A stretch of DNA of 64,000 bases from Bacteroidota bacterium. GTDB lineage: Bacteria; Bacteroidota; Bacteroidia; Chitinophagales; Saprospiraceae. The position numbers and the translations under genes were made by a program. Shown here one piece after another: positions 53,436-61,720 of the stretch (positions are counted from its first letter, which is position 1; each line of letters opens with the position of its first letter). The stretch covers positions 22,629 to 86,628 of the forward strand of contig JAHEAR010000010.1 in assembly GCA_024642665.1 (NCBI GenBank). Direction: 5' to 3'. The notes beneath the pieces are model-generated. The model searched no databases. It was given only the letters and a program-made list of their open reading frames with translations, and was not told the DNA's origin.

Positions 53436-55871
53436 ATGAATTATACAATGACAAAATACCTTTTAAAAAGTCTGTTCATTACTCTACTCCTCCTGGGATG
53501 CCTTGCTGGGGCAAATGCACAAACATATCTTAAGGCCTCATTAAGCATTCCCGCCAATGCCGGGATCCTTTCTGAGACCTGTGCAGGCCCTTATGCACTA
53601 ATCATTGAGCGGGGTGAGGATAATCAGGATACTACGCTGATTTTTATTAGTGATCTGGGTGCAGCGCAAAGTGGTCTAGACTATAATTTCGCTCCCGGTT
53701 CATTTCCACTTGAAATGTTGCCAACGGATACCCTTGTCAGCATTCCCATTACAGTGGTGGATGATGGGCTTCCTGAAGGTTTCGAAACCTTAGCATGGGA
53801 AATTGCCTATCTCGCAGGAATTGAATCCGGGGTGGTTAATTTAGAATCAGGTATTGCTGATACATATGAAGTAGAGATTATCTCCCCAACAGATACTATT
53901 CAGTGGTGTAGATATGCACCTTTGACATTGATGGCTTCTTCTACTGCCGAAATTTCCTGGTCCCCTACTTTTTCATTTGACGATCCGTTTGGCTCGGAGG
54001 TGATCGTGCGACCTTTTCAATCCGGTTGGGTATATGCCACGGTAGGCACAGAAGATTGCGAAGTAAGCGATAGTGTCTATCTAGATCTGGCTATTGTTGA
54101 GATTGGTGATGAGGATACGTTATATATCTGTTTAGATGAGACGGGTATTATATTAGATGGAAGTTTGCAGGGACTTGCGACCACTTTTGAATGGATACCT
54201 TCCGATGACGGAACCTTAAGTGATCCAAATAGTTTGACACCGCTGGCCAATCCACTTACGACCACCACCTATATTCTTCAATCAGATTTTGGTGTTTGTA
54301 TTGCTGCAGATACGGTTACGGTGCAAGTGGATTCTTTACCGCAAGATCTGCACATTGATATTGCGCCATTAAAGGCATATTATTGTTCCGGAGAGGTCGT
54401 TGCCTTATTCTCCCCTTCCTATGATTCATTGCTTTATCCTGCATTGACATATATGTGGACGCCCGATAACAATACTTATCTCACCGATAAGGAATTGTTG
54501 AATACTGCCCTTCAACTTCAGGATACGACTTTATACATTCGTGAAAATATCAACAACGGATGTTTGTCCAGAGATTCGATTTTAATTAATGTAGTTCCAT
54601 CCGGTGTTCCATTATCCGTGACGGATACGACGCTTTGTCCTGGTGAGCAATTTGATGTTATGGTATTGTCTAATCAGGTCACAGATCCGGAATGGGCTCC
54701 TGAAGATGGTTTAAGCTGCACCAATTGTCTTAATCCTACAGTTACCGTAATTGGTACTCCAGGATCAACGGTGGTGTATCAATTTTCAGGAATGATATTA
54801 GAGTGCCCTGTGGGCGCAACATTACCAATTCAAATACCACCTGTTCAGCCTATCAGTATTGCCGGAGATGGCACAGTTTGCCAAGGTGATACAACCCAAC
54901 TCACTGTCAACAATCCTGATTTTTCAGGTTATAACTGGAGTGTTCAATCCGGTAGTGCTTCATTGAGTTGCAATGATTGTCCTAATCCTGTCGTCACTGT
55001 TACCGGTATGGCCAATGTCAATCTGATTGTAACCGCTAATACCTCCAATCAAAATTTTTGTGGCGCGGCAGGTTCATTTTTTATAAGTGTTGGAGGTACG
55101 CAGCAGGTGCCGGCCATTCAGTTTCAGGGCTGTCTTGGCGGTACGGTTCAGGTATCGACAGGAAACCCTAACTATACAAATCCTCAATGGTCTGTTGTCG
55201 GTGGAGAATTGGAATTGAGTTGCGAGAACTGTGAAAATCCAATTGTCACTATTAACTCTGGTGGTACCCTGAGATTTTTGGCGGATATTGATGACCCGGA
55301 TACATGTCGGGTGTCAGGCACTGTTTTTATAGATCCCTATCCTAAGGAAGGTTCAGGTATTATCATCGTACCTGATCCGCTCGCAAATCCAATTGGACAG
55401 GGAAGTGAGGTCTCTGCTATCCTGGGCGCTAATCCGGCTTCCATTCTTTGGACGGTCAATGGAACTTCAGCTACGACCACTGAAAACACCATCACCTTTA
55501 ATGCCGGAAATGTGACCAATTTTATTTCTGCCGAGTTCACTAATATTTATGGTTGTTTACAAATCGACACCATCTCTTTTTCGACGGTTCCACCGAGCTA
55601 TCAGATTCCAAATGCTTTTACGCCAAACAATGATGCGTTGAATGACAAGTTTAGTATCATCATCAATGGGAATATCACGCTGGAAAAATTCATGATCTTC
55701 AATCGATGGGGACAGAAGGTGTATGACGTTACAGAAAATTCGCCGGAAGGATGGGATGGACAGTTTAAAGCTGAGCCTGCTGCTTCAGATACGTATGTTT
55801 ATACTGCTACGCTGAGATATCCTGATGGACGTTCGGAGGTTGCAAAAGGGGATGTGATATTGTTGCGATAA
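53436..55871 (+). CDS. T9SS type B cargo protein, modular (fifth in window)
   Basis: The protein has 811 residues. A signal peptide covers about 1-29 (GANAQ cleavage); the start may be the first ATG or the one four codons later. Residues about 30-150 resemble a Calx-beta-like unit (FETLAWEIAY). Ig/PKD-like units follow. Three of them contain the matching motif C-x2-C-x-NP-x-VTV (CTNCLNPTVTV, CNDCPNPVVTV, CENCENPIVTI), about 90 residues apart. The C-terminal domain (IPNAFTPNNDALNDKF, then IFNRWGQKVYDV) is a type B sorting signal. It is a likely T9SS-exported surface protein, without an enzymatic domain. It follows the cytochrome c gene by 60 bp, which does not look like an operon. Confidence 0.86.
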   Translation: MNYTMTKYLLKSLFITLLLLGCLAGANAQTYLKASLSIPANAGILSETCAGPYALIIERGEDNQDTTLIFISDLGAAQSGLDYNFAPGSFPLEMLPTDTLVSIPITVVDDGLPEGFETLAWEIAYLAGIESGVVNLESGIADTYEVEIISPTDTIQWCRYAPLTLMASSTAEISWSPTFSFDDPFGSEVIVRPFQSGWVYATVGTEDCEVSDSVYLDLAIVEIGDEDTLYICLDETGIILDGSLQGLATTFEWIPSDDGTLSDPNSLTPLANPLTTTTYILQSDFGVCIAADTVTVQVDSLPQDLHIDIAPLKAYYCSGEVVALFSPSYDSLLYPALTYMWTPDNNTYLTDKELLNTALQLQDTTLYIRENINNGCLSRDSILINVVPSGVPLSVTDTTLCPGEQFDVMVLSNQVTDPEWAPEDGLSCTNCLNPTVTVIGTPGSTVVYQFSGMILECPVGATLPIQIPPVQPISIAGDGTVCQGDTTQLTVNNPDFSGYNWSVQSGSASLSCNDCPNPVVTVTGMANVNLIVTANTSNQNFCGAAGSFFISVGGTQQVPAIQFQGCLGGTVQVSTGNPNYTNPQWSVVGGELELSCENCENPIVTINSGGTLRFLADIDDPDTCRVSGTVFIDPYPKEGSGIIIVPDPLANPIGQGSEVSAILGANPASILWTVNGTSATTTENTITFNAGNVTNFISAEFTNIYGCLQIDTISFSTVPPSYQIPNAFTPNNDALNDKFSIIINGNITLEKFMIFNRWGQKVYDVTENSPEGWDGQFKAEPAASDTYVYTATLRYPDGRSEVAKGDVILLR

Positions 55872-56089
55872 GGGTTCGTAAGCCATCGAAGTATTTGATT
55901 TAATTGAAGCGTTTGATTGTTTTTAGCAAACATTGAGACCTGAATTGGTCACTGTGGCCTGTCTCCTTATAAATTTGTTGTCAAACATTGCTCATTCTTA
56001 TGCAGGATTTCATTTCGTTTCATGAATAAACCGTCGACGTGTGAAAATATGCAGGAGCAAGGTCACTATCCAAGCTAACGAGCAACCGC

Positions 56090-56385
56090 ATGGGCTTGCA
56101 TCGACCCACGATTCGATTTCCGATTTACATGATGGACAATCGCCAGGTATTGCCCCTGACAAATTTCCGTATGGTCGCTGATGGTGTGGGGACATACAAT
56201 TCGTTTGTGGCGAATGGATGTTTAACTGTTAATAAATCCTGCTGTGGACCGATGGGAGAATTGTGGCAAAGGAATTATTATGGAATCATCACTTGGGATG
56301 AAATCTTTTATCGCAACGCAAAAGTATACCTCACCGATAACCCCATACATGGGCTGGTGATAAATTTCACACCCAATGATGTTGT
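56090..56385 (+). pseudogene. Remnant of an IS200/REP-associated tyrosine transposase (C-terminal part)
   Basis: An open frame from 56090 carries VGTYNSFVANGCL and then GELWQRNYYGIITWDEIFYR and VYLTDNP. This corresponds to the C-terminal part of Y1-type transposases (usual LWQRNYYEHIIRDE, then YIxNNP). After NPIH the frame reads on without sense, while another frame gives WAGDKFH, the expected ending (NNPxxWxxDKF). A frameshift near 56350 is therefore likely. The N-terminal HUH domain is missing. The rest of the 55872-56385 gap shows nothing else. A minus-strand open frame at 56010-56195 is a shadow. Confidence 0.58.
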
Positions 56386-57243
56386 TTACTCTTCTATGCG
56401 AAGCCAGTAAGATCCGCCATGCCGCTCTACATTTGACATCACTGGTTCTTTCCAGATAGGCTCAAGTATCTGATTAAGCCGGCTGTCTTCAGAAACAAAA
56501 AAGTTTGGCATAATCGTATGAAACTTCTTCGGATTGGCAAGGATAAAAGCTGCGAGCGCGTATTGTTCCGAATAGTATCGATCACACATATTCTGTGGAT
56601 AGTCAAAGGGCAAATAGACATCATGGACGTGCACGATCACACCTTTTGGCAAATACGGCAAAACATCCATAAAGAAGGCAGTAGCATCAGAATTAGGCAA
56701 GACCCGATGTGAATTATCTACAAAAACTATATCACCGGCCTTCAATTGACTGAAAAGCGATAAATCCGTATTCTCAAAAGGCTCTCTGATGATCGTATCC
56801 GAGAGCTGATCAATTTCAGTGCGCGGGGCGGGATCAATGGAGATGATATTGGTTTTGAGATGATGATCTGCTTTTGCTTTGGCCACCACCATGGTTGAAT
56901 TTCCGGAACCTATCTCAACATAGGTTGCAGGATTCTCATTGACCATTAAAGTATATAACATGATTATGTCCAGACCGGGTAAAAAGCCGTTGATCCAATA
57001 AGGCACTACGGACTCATCGCCATCGGGTCGATAAACCGGTATGTCCAGAAAGTTTTGCTTAAAGCTAAGTGCCTTGTTAAGATAATCGGCATATTCCTCC
57101 CTATTAGCATCAATGATCTCATGAAGCATTTTATGCGGAGGTTTCCCTTCCCCATATCGAGGTTTTAAATCGACAGGGTATTCCAGATGCATGGTCTGGT
57201 ACCGGGACATAATAGTCTTGAGAATGGATTTTAAACTGGTCAA
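56386..57243 (-). CDS. Class I SAM-dependent methyltransferase (Methyltransf_24 type)
   Basis: The protein has 285 residues. The SAM-binding motif is TYVEIGSGNSTMVVAKA (about 127-143), followed by IISIDPAPRTEI and the acidic loop GDIVFVDNSHRVLPNSD. PKGVIVHVHDVYLPFDYP is a typical strand-loop of this group. It is a cytoplasmic enzyme; the substrate is not evident, with glycan or small-molecule O-methylation as possibilities. It is the last gene of a minus-strand run lipB, unknown protein, thioesterase, methyltransferase. It overlaps the end of the transposase remnant. Confidence 0.82.
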   Translation of the reverse strand: MTSLKSILKTIMSRYQTMHLEYPVDLKPRYGEGKPPHKMLHEIIDANREEYADYLNKALSFKQNFLDIPVYRPDGDESVVPYWINGFLPGLDIIMLYTLMVNENPATYVEIGSGNSTMVVAKAKADHHLKTNIISIDPAPRTEIDQLSDTIIREPFENTDLSLFSQLKAGDIVFVDNSHRVLPNSDATAFFMDVLPYLPKGVIVHVHDVYLPFDYPQNMCDRYYSEQYALAAFILANPKKFHTIMPNFFVSEDSRLNQILEPIWKEPVMSNVERHGGSYWLRIEE

Positions 57244-57253
57244 GGGTATCAGG

Positions 57254-57802
57254 TTATTTCTCAGAAGATGCGTCTTCCATTTGTTTAAAGAGTGCTTTCA
57301 AGCCGGTGGCTTGTTCCGGTTTGAGTCTGCCTGCTAATACCAATCTGACCTCACGTCTTCGTTCTGCTGCAGCATAGAGTAGTTTTTCTTCCTCTGTCTC
57401 CGGTATGACCTGAGGTACTTTTTTGGGTCTGGAGGTTCTGGAATCCAGGGCTACAAAGGTCATATAGGCATGGTTTGATTTTTCCAGATCAGCTCCGAAG
57501 GAAGAAGTTGCAAATACCTCAAGATAGATCTCTACAGAGGTGGTGAAGGCTCTCGTCACCGTTGCATTGATGGTGATTACATCCCCGAGATGGATGGGTT
57601 TGGCAAAGGAAACATTATCCACGGATGCAGTGACAGCATGTGCGCCACAGTGCCTTGCGGCACAAATTCCTCCGGCGATATCCATCCAGCGCATGAGGTT
57701 TCCGCCCATGAGATTGCCCAATGGGTTAGTATCATTGGGCATCACCAATTCAGTCATCGTCGTACGGCTGAAGCTAACCGGACGCTCGTCTTGTTTATTC
57801 AT
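57254..57802 (-). CDS. Acyl-CoA thioesterase, hotdog fold (YciA/BFIT type)
   Basis: The protein has 182 residues. TMTELVMPNDTNPLGNLMGG with LMRWMDIAGGICAARHCG is the signature of the acyl-CoA hydrolase hotdog family, with Asn and Asp near the active site. A second part (about 125-182) is helical and charged. It hydrolyses acyl-CoA to free acid and CoA in the cytoplasm. It is in a probable operon with lipB and a methyltransferase. Confidence 0.93.
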   Translation of the reverse strand: MNKQDERPVSFSRTTMTELVMPNDTNPLGNLMGGNLMRWMDIAGGICAARHCGAHAVTASVDNVSFAKPIHLGDVITINATVTRAFTTSVEIYLEVFATSSFGADLEKSNHAYMTFVALDSRTSRPKKVPQVIPETEEEKLLYAAAERRREVRLVLAGRLKPEQATGLKALFKQMEDASSEK

Positions 57803-57826
57803 GATTCTTTTTCTGGCTGGTATCGA

Positions 57827-58420
57827 TTATTCGACACGAACTAAGGATTCCATCACATCGGCAGGAAACAAATGCTCCATCAATGCCGGCTGGTCCATAT
57901 TGATCTCCACCATTTTCCAAACATCGCCATCGGTATTGATCGCCATCATTGCTTTGCGGGCATGAACTTGAAATTCTCTATTGTTTTCATCCCACTTCAC
58001 ATTGGAAGCACCAAAATTATTTTCAAACTGCTCGCGCATGGCGAAAGTTGATTTTGGATAGTCATAGATACTGCCTGACGTGATATTAACCTTCATATCC
58101 GATACATATTCTACCCGAACAAAGGTCTCGCCATTGGATTCAACCGGAACCGAAGTAGAAGTAATTTTCACATTATTAACGCTGATCGTCAAACCGTCTT
58201 CCTGGGTACTTTTCATCATATCCACCAGATCCTGTTTGGAAACCTGGTCAAACATTTTAGGATACATGTAATCAAATGCTTTGTCCCATTGACGCTCATT
58301 GGATTGCTTAATGAACCCATCCAAAGTGGCCTGAATCGCAGGATTAATACTCGCCTGTCCACAGAGTAAGGTGCTCAATAAGACGCCACTAAGGATAAAT
58401 AAGGATTTGATGGTGTTCAT
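57827..58420 (-). CDS. Exported protein of unknown function
   Basis: The protein has 197 residues. A signal peptide covers about 1-21 (LLCGQA). The mature part starts with a helix (IQATLDGFIKQSNERQWDKA) followed by beta strands, a shape like NTF2/SnoaL-type or DUF3887-like proteins. I do not recognise a family with confidence. It lies four bp after lipB and 24 bp before the thioesterase on the same strand. Confidence 0.65.
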   Translation of the reverse strand: MNTIKSLFILSGVLLSTLLCGQASINPAIQATLDGFIKQSNERQWDKAFDYMYPKMFDQVSKQDLVDMMKSTQEDGLTISVNNVKITSTSVPVESNGETFVRVEYVSDMKVNITSGSIYDYPKSTFAMREQFENNFGASNVKWDENNREFQVHARKAMMAINTDGDVWKMVEINMDQPALMEHLFPADVMESLVRVE

Positions 58421-58424
58421 ACTT

Positions 58425-59177
58425 TTATGTTTTAAAAGTGAATTGATTTAATGATTCTAAAGGAATGAACCTTTTATTCAGGTCAAATACCAGACCAAAT
58501 TCGGTCGCTATCTGCCTTTTGATCTCCTGCAAATTTACATCTTTCCCCAATAGGCTACTAAGGGAGCACACACTTTTATTCGGATCACTGATGCCACAGG
58601 GGATAATATGATCAAAATACGAAAGATTGGTATTTACATTGAAGGCAAACCCGTGCATGGTCACCCATCGGCTCAGGTGCACCCCAATGGCACAAATCTT
58701 TTTTTCTTCATCTAATACTTTATCATTTGCCACCCAAACTCCTGTATATCTGTTACTTCTGATGCCATTAATACTGTATTTTTGCAATACTTTAATGATC
58801 ACTTCTTCCAGCGATCGTACATACTTATGGACATCTGTAAAAATAAGATCCAGGTCCAGAATGGGATATCCTACCAACTGTCCCGGGCCATGAAACGTAA
58901 TATCCCCGCCTCGATTTATCTTATAATATTCAATTTGATGGGCAGCCCGCTCTTGTTCATTGATCTTGAGATGATCTTCCGATCCACTTTTTCCAAGCGT
59001 AAATACCGGTGGGTGCTCACACATAATAAAATAATGATGCTGTGGCACAGGATATCCTGCCCGTTTATTAGATACGAGTTCCTGATGTAATGCTGTCTGC
59101 AGGTCCCAGGCTTCCTGATACCCCATCATTCCGGCATCGATAATATCCACGATCTCCTTTTTGCCCTCACTCATCAT
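58425..59177 (-). CDS. lipB: Octanoyltransferase
   Basis: The protein has 250 residues. RGGDITFHGPGQLVGYPI (89-106), the catalytic Lys near KKICAIGVHLSRWVTMHG (about Lys160) and Cys194 in IIPCGI are all present. It moves octanoyl from acyl carrier protein to lipoyl domains, the first step of lipoylation. A TAnnTTTG box lies one base before the first ATG, so the second ATG (59174) at the mRNA 5-prime end is the more likely start. LipA is not adjacent. It heads a four-gene operon. Confidence 0.95.
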   Translation of the reverse strand: MMSEGKKEIVDIIDAGMMGYQEAWDLQTALHQELVSNKRAGYPVPQHHYFIMCEHPPVFTLGKSGSEDHLKINEQERAAHQIEYYKINRGGDITFHGPGQLVGYPILDLDLIFTDVHKYVRSLEEVIIKVLQKYSINGIRSNRYTGVWVANDKVLDEEKKICAIGVHLSRWVTMHGFAFNVNTNLSYFDHIIPCGISDPNKSVCSLSSLLGKDVNLQEIKRQIATEFGLVFDLNKRFIPLESLNQFTFKT

Positions 59178-59178
59178 G

Positions 59179-59186
59179 CAAAGGTA
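59179..59186 (-). promoter_or_regulatory. -7 promoter box of the lipB operon
   Basis: TACCTTTG on the minus strand is an exact TAnnTTTG match. It ends one base upstream of the ATG at 59177 and four bases upstream of the next ATG at 59174. Transcription starting a few bases downstream would give a leaderless message. Confidence 0.55.
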
Positions 59187-59346
59187 AGCTTTGGATTAAT
59201 TCGAAGCAGGACGGAAGGGCGGAAGGGCCTCTGCTTGTGTATTACCCCCTTTGCCCCCACCGCGTCCAAATACCGTAGTGCTTTAGGAAAAGCAGGTACC
59301 TGTATTATATGATTAAACACGGGATAGAAACAACTCTGCATATTTG

Positions 59347-59488
59347 CGCGTTAAAACTTTTTGTGAGTGGTGAGTGGAAAATAATAGGAGTACTTAGAAA
59401 CATATTAGTTTCAGGGCAAGGGAAAAAGCATCAAATCAAGCTCTAAACAGACCTCCAAGGAGACCAAAATGAATTTTGGTCTCTTTTT
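59347..59488 (+). ncRNA. Candidate small RNA with strong terminator
   Basis: A promoter-like CATATTTG (59339-59346) is followed by about 140 nt without an open frame, ending in a perfect rho-independent terminator. The gap 59178-59675 otherwise holds no gene. There is little clear folding before the terminator, so this may be a short regulatory RNA or simply a terminator left from a lost gene. I cannot name a family. Confidence 0.35.
59460..59488 (+). terminator. Rho-independent terminator
   Basis: GAGACCAAAAT (59460-59470) pairs perfectly with ATTTTGGTCTC (59473-59483) around a two-base loop and is followed by TTTTT. Confidence 0.9.
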
Positions 59489-59675
59489 AATACAAATAAG
59501 TTTTAACTTTATATCTCCAACCTGTCCCTGTCGGGAAATCGCCCTCTGCTCGTATTTGAAATTATTAAACCTATGATCATCATACGTACAATATTTTCTG
59601 TTTTTTGCTCATTGACCTCATTTGCATAGCTGTTTGCGATAAAAAATTAATTGATCGTCTCTAAAAAATAAAAAC

Positions 59676-61718
59676 ATGAGAACAATCACATTGATCACCA
59701 CCATCCTTTGTATCAGTTTTCAATTGCGCGCCCAGATGGCTCCGGACTTTACTGTGACGGATATCCTTGGCACTGAACATAAGCTATATGAGGACTACCT
59801 CGATCAGGGCAAATCGATATTGATCGAAGTATTCTTTACCACCTGTCCACCCTGCTCGACCTATGCTCCTTTCATGGAGGAGTATTATCAGGAATGGGGT
59901 GCCGGAAATAATGATGTGGAATTTTTCGAGATGACCGACAAGTCTTTTGATCATAACAGCAATGTGATGACTTACGTCGAAAACTATAACTTCACTTTTC
60001 CTGCGATCAGTGTTGATGGCAATAGTCTGCCTACTGTCCAACCCTATAAAAGTGGCACTTTTGGGACCTGGTTTGGTACGCCTACTTTCATCGTTATTGC
60101 GCCGGATGGAACCGTACAATTTGATATCAGAGGATCCGGTGTACAATCGACACTTGGTTTAATTGATGATGCTTTGGAGGCCACCGGTGCATCAAAACCG
60201 GGACAGACGCCGATAGCTCCTGATTTTTCCATTGAAGACATTCAGGGGCAAACGCATCAGCTATACAGTGATTATCTGAATCAGGACAAAACTGTTGTTT
60301 TACAGGTTTTCAATACCACTTGTTCGCCATGTAATTCAATAGCCTCACTTGTTCAACCATTAAATGAAATGTGGGGAGGTGGTGATGCAGACGTTGTGTT
60401 TTTTGAAATGTCTGATAAAGCAAGTGATACTGATGCACTCCTCTTTGCCTTTCAGGAGCAATACAATCATACCTATTTTGGGGTGAGTGATGATGGTGGC
60501 AGTGTGAATGCGGTAGCACCCTACAAGGATGGAACATTTGGTGTTTGGGAAGGGGCGCCAACCTTTGTGGTGATTGCTCCTGACGGCACTGTTCAGTACA
60601 ACATTAAGGGTGCCACCAATCAGGAAACCATTGATTTGCTTGATGCGGCTATTAGTTCTACAGGAGCAACCCAGCCTAATCCTCCGACGATGGCACCTGA
60701 TTTTTCAGTGATTGATATTCAGGCAGCTGCCCACAATTTGTATGCAGACTATTTAAATCAGGGCAAAACCGTGATGATAGAAGTATTCTATACGACCTGT
60801 CCGCCTTGCAATTCGATCGCGCCTTTGCTGGAGCCGTTGTATCAGGAATGGGGTGCCGGTGATTATGATGTTGAGTTTTTCACAATGACCGATAAAAATT
60901 CTGATTCAGATCCATTAGTGGCAACTTATCATACAAATCATGGCAGCACCTTCAAAGCCATCAGTAAAGATGGTGGAAGTCTCAGCGCCGTTCAACCGTA
61001 CAAGAATGGATCTTTTGGACCATGGACAGGAACGCCAACATTTGTAGTAATTGCTCCTGATGGCAGTGTACAGTATGATGTCTCCGGCGGTAACAATGAA
61101 GCTACCATCGAGGCTATCGACGACGCCTTGGCTGCTACCGGTGCTATGAAACCAAATCAGGAAAATCCAGTTTCTGTACTTGGGCAGGTTCAGTTTTTTG
61201 ATGGCAATACCGGTGTTGGGAATGCCTTCATTCAAATTATTGATGGGCAGGGCAACGTTGTCTTTCAAGATACGAGCGCATCTGACGGTGGTTTCACTTT
61301 GGAAGTGTTGCTAAGTCAAATGCAACCTGATTGGGAAGTAAAGGCAGTTAAAAACGGACCCGCTACCAATGGCGTTTCTGTGCAGGATTTAATAAAGATT
61401 CAAAAGCATCTTCTTTTTGTTCAGTCGATGGATAGCCCACTGTCGAGACTTGCTTCAGATGCGAATAACTCGGGAACGATTTCTGCTTTGGATATGGTTA
61501 CAATCACTAAATTATTGTTGGGTATTACTACGGAATTTCCTGATGGCAAATCATGGATAGTACTTCCGGCTGATACCGATTTTGGAGCCCCCGGGTTTCA
61601 TCCTCCAGCCATCAATAGTTATTCGATCCCATTGCAGGATATTATTGACGGTGCGCGTCAGCCGATATTTACAGCAATCAAAAAAGGAGATCCGCAAGGA
61701 AATGCTAGTCCGCAATAG
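59676..61718 (+). CDS. Exported protein with three thioredoxin-like domains and a dockerin-like domain
   Basis: The protein has 680 residues. A signal peptide covers about 1-20. Three tandem TlpA/redoxin-like domains of about 160 residues begin near 21, 179 and 338. Each has APDF, a CxxC active site (CPPC 57-60, CSPC 216-219, CPPC 375-378) and a PTF[IV]VIAPDG[TS]VQ motif. Residues about 498-560 form a beta-sandwich like carboxypeptidase regulatory units. Residues about 564-616 (SVQDLIKIQKHLLF, then DANNSGTISALDMVTITKLLLG) are a type I dockerin-like pair of calcium loops. It is probably an exported disulfide-handling protein held to a partner. No type B sorting domain is seen. Confidence 0.85.
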   Translation: MRTITLITTILCISFQLRAQMAPDFTVTDILGTEHKLYEDYLDQGKSILIEVFFTTCPPCSTYAPFMEEYYQEWGAGNNDVEFFEMTDKSFDHNSNVMTYVENYNFTFPAISVDGNSLPTVQPYKSGTFGTWFGTPTFIVIAPDGTVQFDIRGSGVQSTLGLIDDALEATGASKPGQTPIAPDFSIEDIQGQTHQLYSDYLNQDKTVVLQVFNTTCSPCNSIASLVQPLNEMWGGGDADVVFFEMSDKASDTDALLFAFQEQYNHTYFGVSDDGGSVNAVAPYKDGTFGVWEGAPTFVVIAPDGTVQYNIKGATNQETIDLLDAAISSTGATQPNPPTMAPDFSVIDIQAAAHNLYADYLNQGKTVMIEVFYTTCPPCNSIAPLLEPLYQEWGAGDYDVEFFTMTDKNSDSDPLVATYHTNHGSTFKAISKDGGSLSAVQPYKNGSFGPWTGTPTFVVIAPDGSVQYDVSGGNNEATIEAIDDALAATGAMKPNQENPVSVLGQVQFFDGNTGVGNAFIQIIDGQGNVVFQDTSASDGGFTLEVLLSQMQPDWEVKAVKNGPATNGVSVQDLIKIQKHLLFVQSMDSPLSRLASDANNSGTISALDMVTITKLLLGITTEFPDGKSWIVLPADTDFGAPGFHPPAINSYSIPLQDIIDGARQPIFTAIKKGDPQGNASPQ

Positions 61719-61720
61719 GG

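Noticed and set aside
56010..56195. Minus-strand 61-codon frame with several cysteines
   Set aside because: It is antisense to the transposase remnant and has no recognised motif or start context.
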